Shown here one piece after another: positions 1 to 11,666 of a stretch of DNA of 64,000 nucleotides; the stretch's first letter is position 1, and every line of letters begins with the position of its first letter. Where the stretch lies: NCBI GenBank assembly GCA_030762175.1, contig CM060838.1, positions 17,963,501 through 18,027,500 on the forward strand, written 5' to 3'. The DNA is from Metallyticus violacea. Lineage: Eukaryota > Arthropoda > Insecta > Mantodea > Metallyticidae. The notes under the pieces were generated by a model. The model made no database searches and was not told the DNA's origin. It saw nothing but the letters and a program-made list of their open reading frames with translations. A program made the position numbers and the translations under genes.

Positions 1-1330
1 GAACTGGGTAAGATAGACACAGCATACTCGGAATTTGAAACCAGTTCATGTTTAACTAAAATCTTCCTTATCCTACTAGCTTATTTATATTAGCTACTAC
101 CACCATAAAACAAGAGGTTTCTGTTAAAAATCTTCCCACCTCGTTTCCTTTCATACTTGACATAGATCGGTTCTATACCTTTTCTTAGTTTTATCTGGAT
201 TATTTACGTTGCTGAAATTGCAAATAATGATAATACATTCTTGTTCCGCCAAAAATAATAATTTTCATTTATTTTGTGCAACTAAAAATAGCTTTACGCA
301 AAACAATTTGCTTAAAGCAACTTTTGAGAAAATTGAAATTGGAAAAATACAAATAACAGCAATTCTTATATATTCTTGAAATCATCAGAATCATTTGTCC
401 AAACTATTCCCATAACTATAATAGGCAATGCAAACATGTACTAAGTGAAAGGCAAGCCCACAGGGGTTTCTGTGGCATATTTAATAAGTCCCTGTGATTT
501 GAAATGGTTGTCATGCGCCCGCCATACTACAATTTATGATCTTTCAACAATTCTGTGATATTTTACTCCAAATGCTTAATACCGCCATATGAACACTTTG
601 CTGTATGCAGCAGAAGAGTCAAAAGTTTGAACAGTTGACCTGTTTCCATGTCCCTCACCTACTCCCTAATCAACGCTATAAAATGTCTTATGCGCCAACT
701 CACGAACAAATTTTGTCATACTGCGGGGCAGCCCGTCTTGTTAAAACGGCATGATCACTTGTAATTTGTAGCATTGTGCATAATTATATATAATTACAAT
801 GGATGGAGATAGTTATCTCATGTTGCAGTAGATTCCTATTAATTGATTATGTGTTCGGTAATTCGGTATCGTGTCATGACGCTCAAAGTTCATAAAGGTT
901 AATTAGTTCATGTCCTGGCGTTATATCAATTAAAATAAGATTTGAAACATGAAATTTAGCCTCATTACCGGACAGATTTTGCTTAAAAATAGATGCCCTT
1001 ATCTACGACAAAAGTTTACATTCAGAGCTTATCCCTTGAATGATTGTCAGTAGTAATTTAAGTGTATGTGGAGACAATTCTTTATAAACTCTTATGCACA
1101 AAAATGTTCTTCCTTTTATATTTTTACACCTTGCCTTTGTAACTTTTTACTTTGCTTTCAGTATTGCTTCAATTGACTCGTCAGAAAAAAAAAAATAGTA
1201 CCGAACCAGATGCCCCTTTATTTTAAACTGGCAATCCTAGTGATGAATGATATTTTCTTGCAGTTGCTCTTCACCAAGCCTGCACCATTTTCAGGTCAAA
1301 CACGAGTAATGTTTAACTTTAACAAATAAA
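1..1330. other. No gene recognised
   Basis: AT-rich sequence without a convincing exon, repeat or RNA on either strand. Confidence 0.5.
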
Positions 1331-2145
1331 ATGAACATCTTTTCTCTGCCTATTTTAGTTGGCTCTGACAATTGGATGCCTGGTATCCGCGGCAGCAGTG
1401 CTAACTCTGGGAGTTTTTGTAATATTCAATGCCCGCTTCTTCTTCTCGTTTTCAAAATCAATCTTCCTCTCATAATCTTAACACACGTTCTGAACCCCAG
1501 CACATACTATTATTACATTGCACCGAACATCACTTTACTCATATCATTCACCGTAACCACTGCCTGTCTCTGGAATGCATTGCCACGGGAAGTTAAGAGA
1601 CTGCCGAACTTTAGGAGCATTTCATAAGAAATTGTTTAGTATTATTAGAAATAACAGATTACCATACATTTAAATTCCCTTTATTACAATGCATGTATTC
1701 ACTTGTATTACCCTGCTGTAGAATTATTCATTCTATTATTTTTATTACTATCATAAATGTTCCTATCTCCTTCATAGTATTATCAGGGTTTAATTTTATG
1801 TTTTGCTGGTATCTTTATTTCCACTTTCCACTTTACTTAGTTATATATATAGTCATTACTGGTGCTTGTTGTATATTATTATTTTTTTTATATTTTTCTC
1901 CTTCTTAAGTTAATATTTTTTCATTTTTCATTATCAATATTTATATATTAGCATATATTTATTTATACTCATAATATTTTATATTGGTTTATGTGTGTAA
2001 AAGCATTGTCAACTGTGCAGTCAATGTTGTGATTGTAATATTATCGCTATAACTTCATGTAATTGTTATTAGATTGGTAGAGCGGAAGAGAAGGCCTAAT
2101 GGCCTTGACTCGACCAGAATATATATATATATATATACATGCATA
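1331..2145 (+). mobile_element. Non-LTR retrotransposon 3' end
   Basis: The frame 1331-1627 ends ACLWNALPREVKRLPNFRSI and stop. The C-terminal LWN(A/S)LP pattern is typical of the end of ORF2 in many animal non-LTR elements. An AT-rich 3' UTR follows, then GCGGAAGAGAAGGCCTAATG and CTTGACTCGACCAGAAT, then a (TA)n tail at about 2121-2142. The element is heavily 5' truncated. Confidence 0.65.
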
Positions 2146-2392
2146 TACACACATATATATAAATTGATTAGCGACGCGTAATATTAAACTCAACAAAATA
2201 CGGAGTGCCTTGGGTATAGCTTAAATCAAAATAATAAAAACTGAATGACTGCAAATCATCTCAGAGAGAAAGGAATTTAAAATAGCAACTATTACAAAAA
2301 TAAAATTACATTAATTTAAGGAGTAAGTTCATAAGATGAATTCTGAAAGGGTTCTAGCCAATGTAATTAAATAGAAATATAACTTTCTCCTT

Positions 2393-2635
2393 GCGTACCC
2401 GGCCAGGATCGATGGATCTTTTCGGGTGTAAAAATCTTAAGTATGGCTTCCTTCGGAAGGGAAGTAAAGCCGTGGGTCCCGTGTCGTACATTTACGGCAC
2501 GAAAAAGAACCTCAAACCTGAAAGAAGAGGCCTCTGAGCAAAATTTATCGGCCGTTTCACCCCTGAATTGAATGGGACGCTGATGACCTGAGATGTTAAA
2601 GAGCGTCCGTAAATAACTCAAGTAAAACCCCTTGC
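2393..2635 (+). repeat. SINE-A copy 1, 5' truncated
   Basis: Starts inside the tRNA-like head at CCCGGCCAGGATCGATGG, then the SINE-A body: GTATGGCTTCCTTCGGAAGG, GTAAAGCCGTGGGTCCCGTG, GAGGCCTCTGAGCAAAATTT, GACGCTGATGACCTGAGATG and a tail GAGCGTCCGTAAATAA. Confidence 0.85.
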
Positions 2636-3426
2636 GTAAAATATTTCCGAATTTAACCGCAATAGTCAGGTTAGTATCAAGGCCTAGTGACAACGAACTA
2701 GTTGTCCATTGACGAGCTGTAGATATATTTTTAAACAGCGATACGTACTTTTCCTAGTTTCCCAGTATAAATTAATAAAAATGAAAAATAAAGTAACTCT
2801 TGAAACAATGTAAGTAAAATAACAAGAACTAGAGAGACAGAAATAGATAAAACATTTAAATAGTCACACAATGTTCCCTGTATTTCGAACAGCTTGTGTG
2901 TTAGCAACACTTAAATGGTTATGCTGATAATTATAAATTATAAGTGTGCCATTGTTAATTATTTATCGACTTTTTCCTTCTTGTAATTATTTTTTCTGAG
3001 TAGTTTATTGATGGATTAAGTAATACTGATAAGATAAATAAGCATATGTAAAAACCGTTATGAAAAAAAAGAGGGAAAATGCTTTGTCATCATAAGACTG
3101 TATATAAAATTAACTCCTTAAAGGTTATGCAGTTGTGTTGTTTTTAACATAAACACGAATGATAAAGAAAAAAATTGCGTAGACACAAAACTAAGAATAC
3201 ATCGGAAACAAAGCAGCGTTAAGAAATGTTACTGCTAAATATCCCGCCAATTTTACTTTAAATGCACAGTTTGAAATATTTTAGGTTATGTTAAAGTAAG
3301 TGCATTAAAGTTTTTAAAAATCCACTAACCAACTTTTATGCTGCTTTATATCGAATGTTAACTCTGTGGCAAGAGACGTTCCCTTCCAAACTGACCAGTT
3401 AAAATGCAGAGTAGAAACTGACTTAC
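2636..3426. other. No gene recognised; would be intron of the 3427-3568 candidate
   Basis: AT-rich. If the minus-strand candidate exon is real this is the start of its first intron. Confidence 0.4.
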
Positions 3427-3568
3427 CTATGTATCCCCCCACGACGGCAGATAACAGCAGGAGGAAGAATCCCAACAGAAACGACTGCTGTTGCATCAGC
3501 ACCTGCATTCTGTAGTTTTGCCAATGACGCTCGCACCTGACAGCCAGCTCTTTTCCGCAGCTCAACAT
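3427..3568 (-). CDS. Candidate first coding exon of a small membrane protein
   Basis: Minus-strand reading frame starting at ATG 3568 and ending at a strong GTAAGT donor (3426-3421). It encodes about 47 residues: MLSCGKELAVRCERHWQNY, a basic/polar linker with QQQ, then one hydrophobic helix SFLLGFFLLLLSAVVGGYIG. The layout suggests a short N-terminal tail and a single transmembrane segment or signal anchor. A CpG-rich island lies 200-500 bases upstream, as expected of a promoter. The rest of the gene would lie below 3420 or off the left edge and was not found. An AG at 3591-3590 opens a second long frame over the same bases, so the frame is not certain. Family not recognised. Confidence 0.45.
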
Positions 3569-3779
3569 GCTTCACACATGCCTGCAATATCCTTCATCGC
3601 AAGGATTAAACTCGCACATTTCTGTAGCGTTGCAGGTTATCACTGGTTTGTTAAGAATGTTATTTGTGACTTTAAGCCCACAATTCCATATATTTTGTAA
3701 GGACGCAATTCAAACTTTTCGTGCACAGTTTTTCTAAAAACACTCTTGGCTCTTCTTCCTTCTATACTAGCAGCTAGGC

Positions 3780-4060
3780 CCCAAAACTTTTTGTGGCGTT
3801 CTTCATGTTCCGGAGGCCGCAATGCCTCACCGGAATTTCGCCACCGGCGGAACGTCGGCACCTCTCTCACATACGAATACAACTCTACGAGCACGCGGCC
3901 GCCACGAAACTGACAGTTCTGCCGCGCCACAGTCCCTACCTCCCGCCCCCTCTAGTGCGCCCGCCCCCACCGTTTCGCCAGGGTGCATTATCGAACCAAA
4001 TCCTGCCCCTCACTCCACCTCTGCCACCGCAAACGTTACCGAAACTAGAACAGAAAATGC
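3780..4060. promoter_or_regulatory. CpG-rich island, probable promoter
   Basis: CpG dinucleotides are dense here (for example CACGCGGCCGCCACG and TAGTGCGCCCGCCCCC) while the surrounding DNA is AT-rich and CpG-poor. CCGCCCC boxes resemble Sp/KLF sites. The island lies upstream of the minus-strand first-exon candidate and could be bidirectional. Two overlapping plus-strand ORFs in it are Pro/Arg/Ala rich, as random frames in CpG islands are, and are not called genes. Confidence 0.5.
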
Positions 4061-6069
4061 ATCGAATTTACACCGGGGTAAATCCGTTTAATAAAGGACA
4101 CGCTTTTACAGCTATACCTTCAGGCGATACTTTAAAAACAGGAATATTAAATATTTGTTTTGTTTGTTTTATGAAGAGATTATGAGAATATGAGTTTACT
4201 ATTGAGGGTTCCTAGGTGTAAACTATTTCTATTGTCCCAAAAGTCTTTATGTTTGTTTTCCAGCTGAATAAATTATTACTACAGGATATTCCACGGTTTT
4301 GTCGCCCGTTGCATCCCAGCTGTAAGGTCCGCAGTCAGAGCGGACTCCCGGCGAAATGGATTGATCCAAATGCTCGCAATTACATTTATAAATACAATGA
4401 AAATTAGCACGTAGCTTATGACAGGAGATGTTGAAAATGTTGTTCTGTTACATCCGAACATTTCTGTCATCTTTTTAGAAAACTGTCATTCACACGAATA
4501 GTTCATCTTCCTAAATTCAGTCAACTTTTCGTCTGATATTTCTATTTTTAAATTTCCCGCATAAAAAAAGGACGTGCTCTCTTATGTCGTTCCTGTATAT
4601 TGTGCATTCTGGTGATCTAGTGGTAACCATGTTTGCCTTGTAGACCCTAGGTCTTGTGTTTGAAAATCCTATGCATGGCTTCCTTCGGAAGGATGTAAAG
4701 CCGTTACGGTTTGTAAAAAAAAACTTCATGCCTGAAGGAAAAGGCCTCTGAGCAAAATTTATCGGACGTTTCATGCCTTGTATTGGATGGGATGTTAATG
4801 ATCAGTGAAGTTAAAGTCCTTAAATAAAGTGTGCATTCCCCCTCCAAAAAAATAAAATAGGCTGTATTAGTCTGTATGCATTTACTGCGTACCATATGCC
4901 AATTTTCTCATCATGCAAGGGGATTTTGTGTATAAAATAGGAATGTCCTGATTTCAATACTTTCGAAATGTGAGCATGTAAATGAAAGCATGCTTCATTC
5001 CCAACATACGATGAAATTGGGACAAATTAGCCAAGAATTTAAAAATTTGCTCACTCTTAAAGTAAGTACACTTTACAGCCAACAAGGTCTTTATTAAACT
5101 TAGAACTTTGAAACCATAGCTTCTAGGAAAAGTATACCTACAAAATTAATTGTTCTTTAGCAATTAGTTAAATTTAATTATTATACAAATCTAATCTATG
5201 TAATTTTCTAAATTATTGGTGATGCATTTTTATAACACTATTCTCAATAACATGTATACAGAATTTCACCTTGCCATATCTTTAGACAGCTTAGTTATTT
5301 GAAAAAAGTAAACGCCTGCAAATTTAAAAATTTAACATACTGATTCCCTTCAAGTACATGAAGGAACGATCTGTTATTGTTCAAATAAACTTTCTTCTCC
5401 ATTCATAAATAAAGAAGTATTTGCGCTACTATTTACAAGAAAATAGTCATTGCATGTAACAATTCTTGCAACACTGTTCATCTTTAAATGTTGAATGCCT
5501 CTACTTGTCGAGTTTGAAGTCACGAACTGATGTAATATGAAAGTATTATTCGGAGGTTTAGGTTGTTGTATGGTAAATTATAATATATTACGTAATAACA
5601 GCAAAAAATAACAAATTAACCTCCTTCACTATATGTAACACAATAAGAAATGGAACACAATCCATTTACATGCAAATTAGTGGGCTTATTATCAGCTCCA
5701 ATTTATTGAGCTGTTGAACTACTCTGCCCATTGTTTATAGCAAACTTCCCCTTTACTACAATACATTCCCGCGAGAAGGGTTGCTTTCTTTGTTTACTTG
5801 AGAGGGATATAGGAAGTTTGCTGTTACTCATAGGTCGGGTTTGGGAAAACGAGAATAGGCATAAAGAGGAAAAGAAAGGTACACATAATATTGAAATCAG
5901 ATTGTATTTGCACGATATTCTGCTACTATGAAATGAGAAATTTCTTTATAATTCGCTAGATAGAGATCTGCAACCTAATGGTGGGTCATAAGCGGAACTG
6001 ATTATCGCAACTTTTCTGCTAATTTCCTTTCATCGTGTCACCTACATCATAAAAACAGTGTTTCTAAGC
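4061..6069. other. Intergenic, only SINE-A copy 2 recognised
   Basis: A CpG-containing patch at 4285-4375 has a minus-strand ORF of 63 codons with a hydrophobic stretch (ISYVLIFIVFINVIASIW), but no splice or family support. The rest is AT-rich and unrecognised. Confidence 0.4.
4606..4830 (+). repeat. SINE-A copy 2, diverged
   Basis: Retains the A-box-like GTGATCTAGTGGTAACCATG, the CTTCCTTCGGAAGG block, GGCCTCTGAGCAAAATTTAT and a tail CCTTAAATAAA. The B-box region and the centre are deleted or mutated, so this is an old copy. Confidence 0.75.
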
Positions 6070-6312
6070 AGTCATTAAGGCAAGGTCCGCGGTTTGATTG
6101 ACCGTCCTCCCTGAATGAAGTTTTTTCCAGATTTTCCTCAGTCCTCATAAGTGGCAAATGCCGGGCAGGTACCTAAACTTAGATCCGAAACGTTTCCTTC
6201 TTTCCTTTAAAAAATAAATATTTTCCCAATTTATAATTTCATCTCATATATCACCAGCGTCCACCGCCTCAGTAAAAACAGGCGTTAAACACTATACTCT
6301 TCTAAGCAGCAA
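6070..6312 (+). repeat. SINE-B copy 1, old
   Basis: Shares with the copies at 10367 and 57050 the blocks TTTTCCTCAGTCCTCATAAG, GCAAATGCCGGG, CCAGCGTCCACCGCC and GGCGTTAAACACTAT. The tRNA-like head is largely eroded. Confidence 0.7.
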
Positions 6313-6429
6313 ATGATGAATATCACGATTTCTATATGGTAGAAGGGAGTGAAGGTCATTGTGCCTTGTTGAGGTAGTACTGGCGATCGAGCAGGCAGAT
6401 TAACGCTGCGCACTCCTTAAAACCCATCT

Positions 6430-6680
6430 CCTAAACCCAAGATCGCGGGTTCAAACCCGGCCAGAATCGATGGATTTTTTCGGGCGTAAAAAGTATGGCT
6501 TCCTTCGGAAGGGAAGTAAAGCCGTGGGTCCCGTGTCGTACATTTACGGCACGATAAAGAACCTCAAGCCTGAAAGAAGAGGCCTCTGAGCAAAATTTGT
6601 CGACCGTTTCACGCCTTTAATTGAATAGGACGCTGATGACCTGAGATGTTAAACAGCGACCGTAAATACACCAAATCTTA
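6430..6680 (+). repeat. SINE-A copy 3
   Basis: Contains the B box in GCGGGTTCAAACCCGGCCAG, TTTTTTCGGGCGTAAAAA, the CTTCCTTCGGAAGG block, the centre and the GCTGATGACCTGAGATG end. The 5' part of the head is replaced by unrelated sequence. Confidence 0.85.
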
Positions 6681-6704
6681 AAACCCATAACTTTACGGGT
6701 GTAA

Positions 6705-6905
6705 GCAGATATGCTGTTTACCTGCACCTTCGCTAGGCTACCAGTAACACTGATGGGCGGTCTAATGCAGCGTCTGCAGTTCTGCATGTCAGTTGGTATT
6801 CTGAACATTTATTGTAGGTAGCTCACCACCTTTGCACTGCTCTGAATCGCTGAAACACACCGCCTCGCCTACAATAGTCCAACCCATCGGGACTACCCGT
6901 TATTG
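6705..6905 (+). repeat. Repeat family R3, copy 1
   Basis: Shares TAGGCTACCAGTA, a GGTCTAATGCAGC-like block and GTCCAACCCATC-GGA with the copy at 13255-13450. Family unknown; it may be another SINE or an RNA-derived repeat. Confidence 0.4.
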
Positions 6906-7344
6906 AAAGCCGTCACTATTTTATGTGCATTCAATAGTATTCCCGATCAAAGTCGATATCATGTCTTACAAGCAATTCGATTAGGAAACAAAAAACGTAC
7001 TGAAATATTGAGGAATTTTAAATCGTACTAATGTTGTGTAATGAATTAATCAAACATTTTATAAATCATGTGTTATATGCCTGAGGTGACGCGCATGCGT
7101 CATAAGAAGCATGTATGAGAAACATCGTCCAGCAAGAAATGGCTCTAAGCTATTCAGTTGTTTCCTGAAGACCTCAGAAAGCGATATAACTTTCTTTCGG
7201 GATTACTATGAACTCTTTTATTTTACTTTTTTATTTGTTATCGCCCAACAAACTGCTAACTGTGTACATACATTTCTTTATTTGAGCTTATAAATAACAA
7301 ATGTGAATCGTTATCGTAAACATTCAACTCTGAGAATGCTGTAT

Positions 7345-7562
7345 CGGTCAATCCTAAGTATGGCTTCCTTCGGAAGGGAAGTAAAGCCGTAGGTCCCGTG
7401 TCGTACATTTACGGCACGAAAAAGAACCTTAAGCCTGAAAGAAGAGGCCTCTGAGCAAAATTTGTTGGCCGTTTCACGCCCTGAGTTGAATGGGATGCTG
7501 ATGACCTGAGATGTTAAAGGGCGTCCATAAATAAATCAATCAAAAAAAAAAAAAAAAAAAAA
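7345..7562 (+). repeat. SINE-A copy 4, 5' truncated with poly-A
   Basis: Begins at the AATCCTAAGTATGGCTTCC block, lacks the tRNA-like head, and ends in ATAAATCAATC followed by a long A tract. GAATGCTGT before it and GAATGCCGT after the tail may be a decayed target-site duplication. Confidence 0.85.
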
Positions 7563-7827
7563 GAATGCCGTTATTGATTTGAGCAAGCCGCACACAATGC
7601 GTTTAACACATTTTGCCACCATTAGGTCGTAATAAGCAACAAATATCATTTGAGAAAGTTTGGAATCGCAAACTACAACTAGTTTTATCACACATCAACA
7701 AATCAAACAGAGCATTGTTGCGAATTTTATTCCGCCTGTTGTACCTTCCAGCAGTAGACAATGTTTCACAACAGATTGTAAATCATAGCCTTAGGTCAGA
7801 AAACTACCTCACTAAAATTTCATAGAT

Positions 7828-8109
7828 TTTTTTTGATTCGTTTTATTTACGCACGCTCTTTAACATCTCAGATCATCAGCGTCCCATTCAATTCAGGGCG
7901 TGAAACGGCAGACAAATTTTGCTTAGAGGCCTCTTCTTTCAGGCCGTAAAAGTACGACACGGGACCCACGGCTTTACTTCCCTTCCGAAGGAACCCATAC
8001 TTAGGATTTTTACGCCCGAAAAAAAATCCATCGATGCTGGCCGGGTTTGAACCCGCGAACTTGGCTTTAGAAGGCAAGTATGGTTACCACTACACCACCA
8101 GGACTGACA
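7828..8109 (-). repeat. SINE-A copy 5, full length with target-site duplication
   Basis: Full copy on the minus strand, including the head: TCCTGGTGGTGTAGTGGTAA and the B box GCGGGTTCAAACCCGGCCAG. It is flanked by a perfect 13-bp direct repeat AAATTTCATAGAT at 7815-7827 and 8110-8122, which is direct evidence for retroposition. Confidence 0.93.
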
Positions 8110-10355
8110 AATTTCATAGATGACTCTTATTTCCACCAAGCACATGGGCTACTAGCGCAGATGGAACGCCAATGCACGCGGCAGTTTTCATTCACACTAT
8201 AATTCTCGCCTCTGTCATCGATATCCAAATGAATATGAATTCATAGAAATGATAAAGATATTTCACGCTCATTCTGTGCCCAAAATAAAAGTCACTGCCT
8301 TAACAAATACATATCAATCCGAAATATTCCGTTTTCATGAATACACGGATACCTTTTAACTGGATTGCAGTTTGAGTATGCATTTTATTTATTCAGTAAT
8401 GAATAAGCATTGATTAAAAGATCGAAACCAAATGAATAAAAAGATAAGGACCGAAACAGTTCTAAGTTTAGAAAAGCGGAAAGGAACATATTAAACTATC
8501 TTGAATATTTTCCCAACATTTTGACAGCTTCTTTCAGCTCCATATTTTACGTATATACTCAGTTTGTTCCGCAATTTACATATGAAATCAATCAATGCTT
8601 GATCTGATCTTATTTCGGAATTTACCTACCTCCTATTAGACTTACCACCTGTAATATGAAAAACATTTGAATGAATAATTGGTCTAAAATCGAGTAAACT
8701 TGGATTTGGAATAAAGCACGGATTTGGGATAAAGCACGGATCCCTATTTTGCTTTGAAAACACATAATTGCAACTGTGAAAGAAATTCATTGTTTCCAGA
8801 AGCTGAAGAAAAATTAAAAAGGAAAAAGACTGTAGAACATTCCTTAAAAAAGAAACTGCTTTCAGTAACACCCCCAATAAGGTTTTTGGCACTGCACATT
8901 CAGAAGTTTGAGAGTTTCCTCTGGCACAGAGGAAACAAAAGGTCGGCGAGGTATTATGGGTGAAGTTGATAAGACTCTAGTACGGCTTGAAGCTAGATTC
9001 TAGAAAGGAGAAAGACAGGATATATCAAGAGCGCTTTGGAAAGAATACGGAGAAAACATCAAAATTATACTACTGATCCTTCAGCAGAGATCATGAGCAG
9101 ATTGAACGGAATTGTCATCAGAATATACCGAGTTGAAAAATTCATCGCTTAGAGAGCATTTTCTAAAAAAATAAGAAACCGGCTTGGCAACTGTACTGGA
9201 TCATCGAACGTGACAGAAGAACGACTGCTGGAGAAAGTCTGCGGCAAAAGACTCCTGAATTTACAAATTCATTCCTCAATTAGAACAACTCGTATTCATC
9301 CATATACTGCTCATATAGAATATACTGATCGTGCTCAAGCGCCACACAAATTCTATTAGGCGATGCAAGAATAACTCTTCTAACAATAGTGTAAGTAAAC
9401 CATCAGGCGAATCTGCCTTTTGAGTAGGTATCACAAAATGGCCGGTTGCCTTGGTCAATGTATCCACTGAAAAAGAGGTATGTGTTTCTTTAGGAGGGCT
9501 TAAACGTTCGTTCAGAGGGATGGGCTAAAAGAAGAGAACCTTTAAAAAGACTGTTAGGCAAAGAATACACTGACAGAAGTGGGAAATTTATTAAAGAAAT
9601 GATATTTTCCAACAGAGGCTATGGCTGTCGCATGAAATGCGAAATGCTATGAAAAAATATCTTCTAAAAAGCAGGTACTATTTTCAATCTTTCTGTAACC
9701 TATATTATCAGAATAAGCACAATTTACTTACTAAGACCTGTGTTCGGACTGATTACATCTCTCTAGGGCTGGAAAAGAAAACTACAGTCTGCAATAAGTG
9801 TATCAGACACTCATTACAAGTGAGTGATGAAAGATTACATAATTCTGTTCAAAAAGCGGCATTAGCGATGAGCTCATATGTCACCAGGCAACAAAATCGA
9901 CACATCCAACACTGCAAAGCATTACATCTTCATTTCATGCTTACATTAGTTTAAAAAGTCATAACGCAAATGGTGAATATATGAATCCTAAACTAAGAAA
10001 TAAAATAGTATAGTTTTTATGTTGCATATTTTCAGATAAGGAAAGTTGCCAGTTAAGAATATGTATCACCATACATGTTTTTCAACAGAATTTCATCTTC
10101 TAGTCAAACATGCGGAAAAATCGAAATTTTATAAAAAAAAAAAAAACTGCACTTGAGAAAAACACTAAGTACAAGAGCCTCTATGAATACTGACAAAGAA
10201 AGATCTGACGAAGAAACATATTTCTATATTCTATTTAAAAAAAAGAAAGTTATCATAACTTAGGTGGCCATGATTTTAATAAGCAGCAGTCACAAGGGGT
10301 TTCATGTCTTATAAAACACATTACAATTGCTGCAATAATAACAAGCATGTTTTTT

Positions 10356-10648
10356 ACTTACTCAGATACCGCCACAGGTCGCCGGGCGCGAATTCTTGAG
10401 CGGGACGCCTGGGGTTCCATTCCCACCAGGACATTCCTCCTTGACTGAGGTTTTTTCCATTTTCCTCAGTCCTCATAAGTTGCAAATGCCGGGTAGGTAG
10501 ACCTGGAACGCTTCCTTCCTCAAAAATAAAATCCTTTTCCCCAGTTTATCATTTCGTACCATGTATCATCAGTGTCCACCGCCTGTGATGTCCCAGTAGT
10601 TAAAACGGGCATTAAACACTATTCAAAAAAAAAAAAAACTTACTCAGA
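10356..10648 (+). repeat. SINE-B copy 2, with target-site duplication
   Basis: The element body runs 10367-10637 and ends in an A tract. A perfect 11-bp direct repeat ACTTACTCAGA flanks it (10356-10366 and 10638-10648). The body shares TTTTCCTCAGTCCTCATAAG, GCAAATGCCGGG and GGGCATTAAACACTATTC with the other SINE-B copies. The head has a B-box-like GGGGTTCCATTCCCACC. Confidence 0.9.
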
Positions 10649-11625
10649 CTCGTGCAATGAAACAAAAACTGTTCTGGCTCTGATAAGCTACTTCAAATTT
10701 TATGATCAAAGCAGTTATTATTTATATAAAATGTCTGGTTTCTGGAGACCGCTTCTTTCCAAACGATTCTAACTTTGAGGTTATTGGTATAAAGCAAGAA
10801 TATCTCAAAACATTTCACCATAAGTTTGGTATAACTGACTCCTCGTTTGAAAACAACGCACCTTTATGAAGTGATGATATAATATATTTATGAGGCTCTT
10901 AAAGATGTAAAAGAAAAGTTGAAAGTGTTCTTAAAAATTGGCTCGAGAGTCTCATCTAGAGATGTTGGCTCCATGCAGGATATTTTCCAATGATTTCCCT
11001 TTCTTCATGACGAATTTAAAGAAAAATTCTACAGTGAGCTGTTGGCCAATATCAACAAGGATTCCTTACCTCCAAGTGTACGTTCAATCACTAAAGAAAA
11101 GAGATAAAAATATGGATGTTTTTTATTACCTATGAGCACCAGAAAAAACATGTGAAACTCGTATGTAACTACAGTTTTGTTTACTGCAATGATCAAGTTC
11201 AACGTGAGTTAAGGTGGGGTATCGTCAAAATAATAGAAGCTTCGAAAAAGAGTAACTGTTACAAACTAACATATGTGATTTTATTTTATTAATTAAATAA
11301 TGTATTGTTTTGTGTTTTATATCAGTTTAGTATTTCTAACTTTTATATTATAATAGACTACAACACAAACAGTATTTTTATTCCCAATAAAACTGGATTT
11401 GCAATAAGCAGATAGCGTTAACCTCATTTTTCACATTTTCATCTTGTTTGGATTTAATCAGTTTGGCTTCTGTAACCTGATCAGGAAAGTAGCACGGCTC
11501 TGATGGTAAGTATAAGGTACTATAAGACATTTGTACCAGAAAAAAGTCGTTATATTTTTCTCCTCTCAAATTAAATCTTGCAGTAACTTGCACCGCAAAA
11601 ATAAAAGCTAAGTCATTCCGAGCAA

Positions 11626-11628
11626 GGG

Positions 11629-11664
<36 letters not shown>
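11626..11664 (+). repeat. Poly-A tract
   Basis: Long A homopolymer without a recognisable retroposon body upstream; possibly the tail of an unrecognised element. Confidence 0.8.

Positions 11665-11666
<2 letters not shown>

Noticed and set aside
3793..4185. Pro/Arg-rich overlapping plus-strand ORFs in the CpG island
   Set aside because: Composition follows CpG-rich DNA, the two frames overlap over the same bases, and neither has splice support or a family.
7868..8145. Overlapping minus-strand ORFs of 68-69 codons
   Set aside because: Translation of SINE-A. The same frames recur in other SINE copies (for example 35519-35787 and 2367-2693).
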